A DNA stretch of 6,407 nucleotides, from the NCBI GenBank assembly GCA_002413455.1, contig DHXA01000187.1, positions 1,318 through 7,724 of the forward strand. Reading direction: 5' to 3'. This DNA comes from Rhodanobacter sp. UBA5168. Its GTDB lineage: Bacteria; Pseudomonadota; Gammaproteobacteria; Xanthomonadales; Rhodanobacteraceae. The first letter of the stretch is position 1, and each line of letters begins with the position of its first letter. Both the position numbers and the translations under genes were made by a program. Shown in pieces: positions 4,064 to 6,407 of the stretch. The notes beneath the pieces were generated by a model. It worked only from the letters and a program-made list of their open reading frames with translations, was not told the origin of the DNA and searched no databases.

Positions 4064-6034
4064 TTACTTCACGTCAAAGGTGTTGTTGCTGCGATCGACA
4101 TCCGGCAATGCGTGTGCGGGATCGATGCTGACGGATTTCAGCTTTCGTGTACCGTCCACGTGGATCACGTAGCTGCGGTGCTGCTGCCAGGTTTCCCACG
4201 GCACGCGCACATCCTGTTTGCTGCCATCGTCGTAGACCGCTTCGAGCGTGGCCGGCAGCACCAGCTGGTCGAGGTTGGTCACGGTGACGTCGGCACCCTT
4301 GCGGTAGTCGCCATCGCTATAGGCGACTTTCTGCACGGCCAGGTCGAGCTGCCAGTTGTGCTCGTACCAGCCGCGCCAGAACCAGCCAAGATCCTCGCCG
4401 GTTTCGCTTTCCATGAAGCGGAAGAAATCCGACGGGCTGGGATGCTTGTACGCCCAGGTGGCGATGTAACGACGAAATGCCGGATCGAACCGCTCCGGCC
4501 CGATGATCTGCTCGCGCAGCAGCACCAGGCCGAACGCGCCCTTGAAGTAGGTGGTCGGGTGACGGTACTTCTCCGGCACCATGTCGGCGCCGACCAGCAG
4601 CGGCGGTGCGTCCGGATCCATCAGGACCTTGGCGATCTCGTCGGCCGGGTTGCCGCCGCCGGGCGCGTATTCGCTGTCACGCTTGGGTGCGTATTCGCCG
4701 TGGTTGAAGACGTCGTCCTCGTAGACGTCGATGAAGGTGTTGAAGCCTTCGTCCATCCACGCGGCGCGGCGCTCGTTGCTGCCCACGATCATCGGGAACC
4801 AGATGTGCCCGATCTCGTGCGCGATCACCATGTGCAGGTTCTTGCCCTTGGCGAGTTTGTGGTCGAACGTGATGCCCGGGTATTCCATGCCACCGGCGGT
4901 GCCGGCCTCGTTGATCGCCACCGGCCACGGATAGGGAGACCACTGTTTCGAAAAGTATTCGGTGGAAGCCTTGAGGTATTCGGTGGCGCGGCCCCACGCT
5001 GCATCGCCGCCGCTTTCGGCCGGATAGACCGACATCGCCAACGCCGTCTTCCCTTCGGGCAGGTTGATCCGGGCCGCGTCCCACACGAATGCCTTCGACG
5101 CACCGAACGCGACGTCGCGGGTGTTGTGCATGCGGAAGTGCCAGGTCAGCGTGCCGTCCTGCTTCGGACGGCTGGATGGCTGGGCGACTTCGTCCGCGCT
5201 GCGGATCATCACGGTCTTGTCGCTGTGCCTTGCCTGCGCGAGCCGCTGCTGTTCGGTCTTGGTCAGCACGTCTTCGGGATTCAGCAGTTCGCCGGAGCCG
5301 GCCACGATCATGTCCCACGGCACGGTGACCGAATAATCGAAGTCGCCGTACTCGAGATAGAACTCGCTGTTGAGGTAGGGCGCGGTGTCCCATCCGCGCA
5401 GGTCGTCGTACACGGCCATGCGCGGATACCACTGCGCGATCTCGAAGATCTCGCCGTTCTTGCTGGGGTTCACGTCCATGCGTCCGCCGAATTCGCCGGG
5501 CACGGTGAAGCTCCAGTGGATGTGCAGGCGGAGCTGGCCGTCCTTCGCCTTCAGCGCGCTCGGCAATTGCACCTGCATGCGTGTATCCGAAACGGTCCAG
5601 CTGGCTTTCTGCAGGTGGCCGGCACCGTCGTCGACCTCGACCGAGTCGATGCGGTAGCCGTCGGTGAATTCAGTGGGAAACTTGCTGGTGAAGGCGCCGC
5701 GGGCTTCCTTGCGATAGCGGTTCTGGTCCAGCTGCAGCCACAGCACATCGAGCGCGTCGGGGCTATGGTTGGTGTAGCTGATCACCTCGCTGCCACTGAG
5801 CAGGCGGGTCGCCGGATCGAGCGTGGCCTTGATCTGGTAATCGGCGCGGTTCTGCCAGAACAGCGGGCCGGGCTTGCCGCTGGCAGAACGATACGCCGTG
5901 GCCGGTTGCGGATAGTTGTACGGCGCGAAGGTCTGCAGCGGATCGAAGCGCGCCGGTGCGGTGTCGGCGGCGAACGCGGGCATGGCCAGCAGCGCGGCGG
6001 CCGCGGCCGCGAGGGGAAGCATCAGATTTTTCAT
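4064..6034 (-). CDS. Exported M1-family zinc metallopeptidase
   Basis: This is a complete 656-residue protein. A Sec signal peptide is clear at residues 1-22 or 23 (MKNLM, an alanine/leucine core, then MPAFA before ADT). The M1 (gluzincin) signature is intact. A GGMEY element at 381-385 corresponds to the family's GxMEN substrate-binding motif. The zinc site HEIGH has H406, E407 and H410, with the third zinc ligand E429 eighteen residues later (WMDEGF). An N-terminal beta-domain (about 60-310) precedes the catalytic domain, and a short beta-rich C-terminal region (about 565-656) follows. It probably acts as a periplasmic aminopeptidase; the exact specificity is not readable. The gene lies 43 nt downstream of an AGE-family gene on the same strand. 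ATG 6034 is chosen because it starts directly at the signal peptide. An ATG at 6052 would add MKNPPP, and neither start has a strong Shine-Dalgarno sequence. Confidence 0.93.
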   Translation of the reverse strand: MKNLMLPLAAAAAALLAMPAFAADTAPARFDPLQTFAPYNYPQPATAYRSASGKPGPLFWQNRADYQIKATLDPATRLLSGSEVISYTNHSPDALDVLWLQLDQNRYRKEARGAFTSKFPTEFTDGYRIDSVEVDDGAGHLQKASWTVSDTRMQVQLPSALKAKDGQLRLHIHWSFTVPGEFGGRMDVNPSKNGEIFEIAQWYPRMAVYDDLRGWDTAPYLNSEFYLEYGDFDYSVTVPWDMIVAGSGELLNPEDVLTKTEQQRLAQARHSDKTVMIRSADEVAQPSSRPKQDGTLTWHFRMHNTRDVAFGASKAFVWDAARINLPEGKTALAMSVYPAESGGDAAWGRATEYLKASTEYFSKQWSPYPWPVAINEAGTAGGMEYPGITFDHKLAKGKNLHMVIAHEIGHIWFPMIVGSNERRAAWMDEGFNTFIDVYEDDVFNHGEYAPKRDSEYAPGGGNPADEIAKVLMDPDAPPLLVGADMVPEKYRHPTTYFKGAFGLVLLREQIIGPERFDPAFRRYIATWAYKHPSPSDFFRFMESETGEDLGWFWRGWYEHNWQLDLAVQKVAYSDGDYRKGADVTVTNLDQLVLPATLEAVYDDGSKQDVRVPWETWQQHRSYVIHVDGTRKLKSVSIDPAHALPDVDRSNNTFDVK

Positions 6035-6077
6035 GGGCGGCGGATTCTTCATGGACAACGCTGGGAAAGGTGGGAAA

Positions 6078-6407
6078 TCACGGGCGGCCGCCGGCGCGCA
6101 GCAGCGCCAGCACTTCGTAACAGGCACCCATGGTGTGGTAGTCGGTCTTGCCGGCCGGGCTTTTCTCGTCGTCGACTTTGCGGTTGTCACGGGTGAGGAT
6201 GCGGTACCACGCGCCGTACCGATGATCGACGAAATGCTGCCATGCATACGTCCACAGTTTCCCGTACCAATCGTCATACACGGCCAGACCGGTGCGTGCG
6301 TGCAACAGCGCGGCGGCGGCCAGCGATTCGGCCTGCACCCAGAAATACTTGTCGTCGTCGCAGACGCTGCCATCCGGCGCGAAGCCGTAGCAGATGCCGC
6401 CGTGGTC
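6078..6407 (-). CDS. AGE-family (N-acylglucosamine 2-epimerase/aldose-ketose isomerase) protein, C-terminal part
   Basis: Only the last 109 residues are in the window; the start lies beyond the right edge. The segment resembles the C-terminal part of the (alpha/alpha)6-barrel AGE family, which includes N-acylglucosamine 2-epimerases, mannose isomerases and YihS-like isomerases. Visible motifs are DHGGICYGF at the start, [19 protein letters not shown], where the WVQAE stretch typically lines the active site, and [16 protein letters not shown] near the end, with the conserved His. The first half of the barrel is missing, so the sugar substrate cannot be assigned. The stop codon is 43 nt before the peptidase start, and the two genes are likely co-transcribed. 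There is no obvious functional link to the peptidase beyond adjacency. Confidence 0.85.
   Translation of the reverse strand, partial: DHGGICYGFAPDGSVCDDDKYFWVQAESLAAAALLHARTGLAVYDDWYGKLWTYAWQHFVDHRYGAWYRILTRDNRKVDDEKSPAGKTDYHTMGACYEVLALLRAGGRP

Noticed and set aside
6035..6052. Longer peptidase start at ATG 6052
   Set aside because: It would put MKNPPP before an otherwise standard signal peptide and has no better ribosome binding site.
4112..6196. 694-codon plus-strand open frame opposite the peptidase
   Set aside because: The minus strand carries an intact M1 zinc site and signal peptide. The opposite frame has no domain and is a mirror effect of codon bias.

Overview
The window is high-GC DNA with Proteobacteria-like gene content. 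Gene style and the accompanying peptidase suggest a gammaproteobacterium of the Xanthomonadales/Rhodanobacteraceae type. That placement is inferred from the look of the proteins, not from a marker gene.

The centre (993-2968, plus strand) is a compact RiPP operon of the bufferin type. It encodes a small secreted six-cysteine precursor peptide (BufA2-like), an MNIO/DUF692 iron enzyme that modifies cysteines (BufB-like), and its DUF2063 partner protein (BufC-like). The precursor and the enzyme are separated by 72 nt that contain a strong 11-bp hairpin. The enzyme and partner genes overlap by 4 nt (ATGA). Known bufferins are exported, cysteine-modified, copper-binding peptides of the periplasm.

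Left of the operon and divergent from it are a DoxX-family membrane protein (249-710, minus) and the start of an exported thioredoxin-like protein (1-207, minus, cut by the window edge). DoxX genes are common members of bufferin/HvfABC clusters. Here the gene sits across a shared 282-bp regulatory region (711-992) and is paired with a thiol-redox protein. That region carries three exact GGATGCA heptamers and several palindromes.

Right of the operon, in the same direction, is an AraC-family regulator with a Cupin_6-type sensor domain and an unusually high number of cysteines (12 in 309 residues). It is a plausible local regulator. Its likely start is GTG 3065, preceded by a good ribosome binding site and a perfect 6-bp hairpin.

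The right end (4064-6407, minus) is a separate, convergent block. It holds the C-terminal part of an AGE-family sugar epimerase/isomerase, followed 43 nt later by a complete exported M1-family zinc metallopeptidase. A 40-nt hairpin between the convergent units (4003-4042) is fully paired only in the peptidase-side transcript, so it probably ends that unit. Nothing links this block functionally to the bufferin genes.
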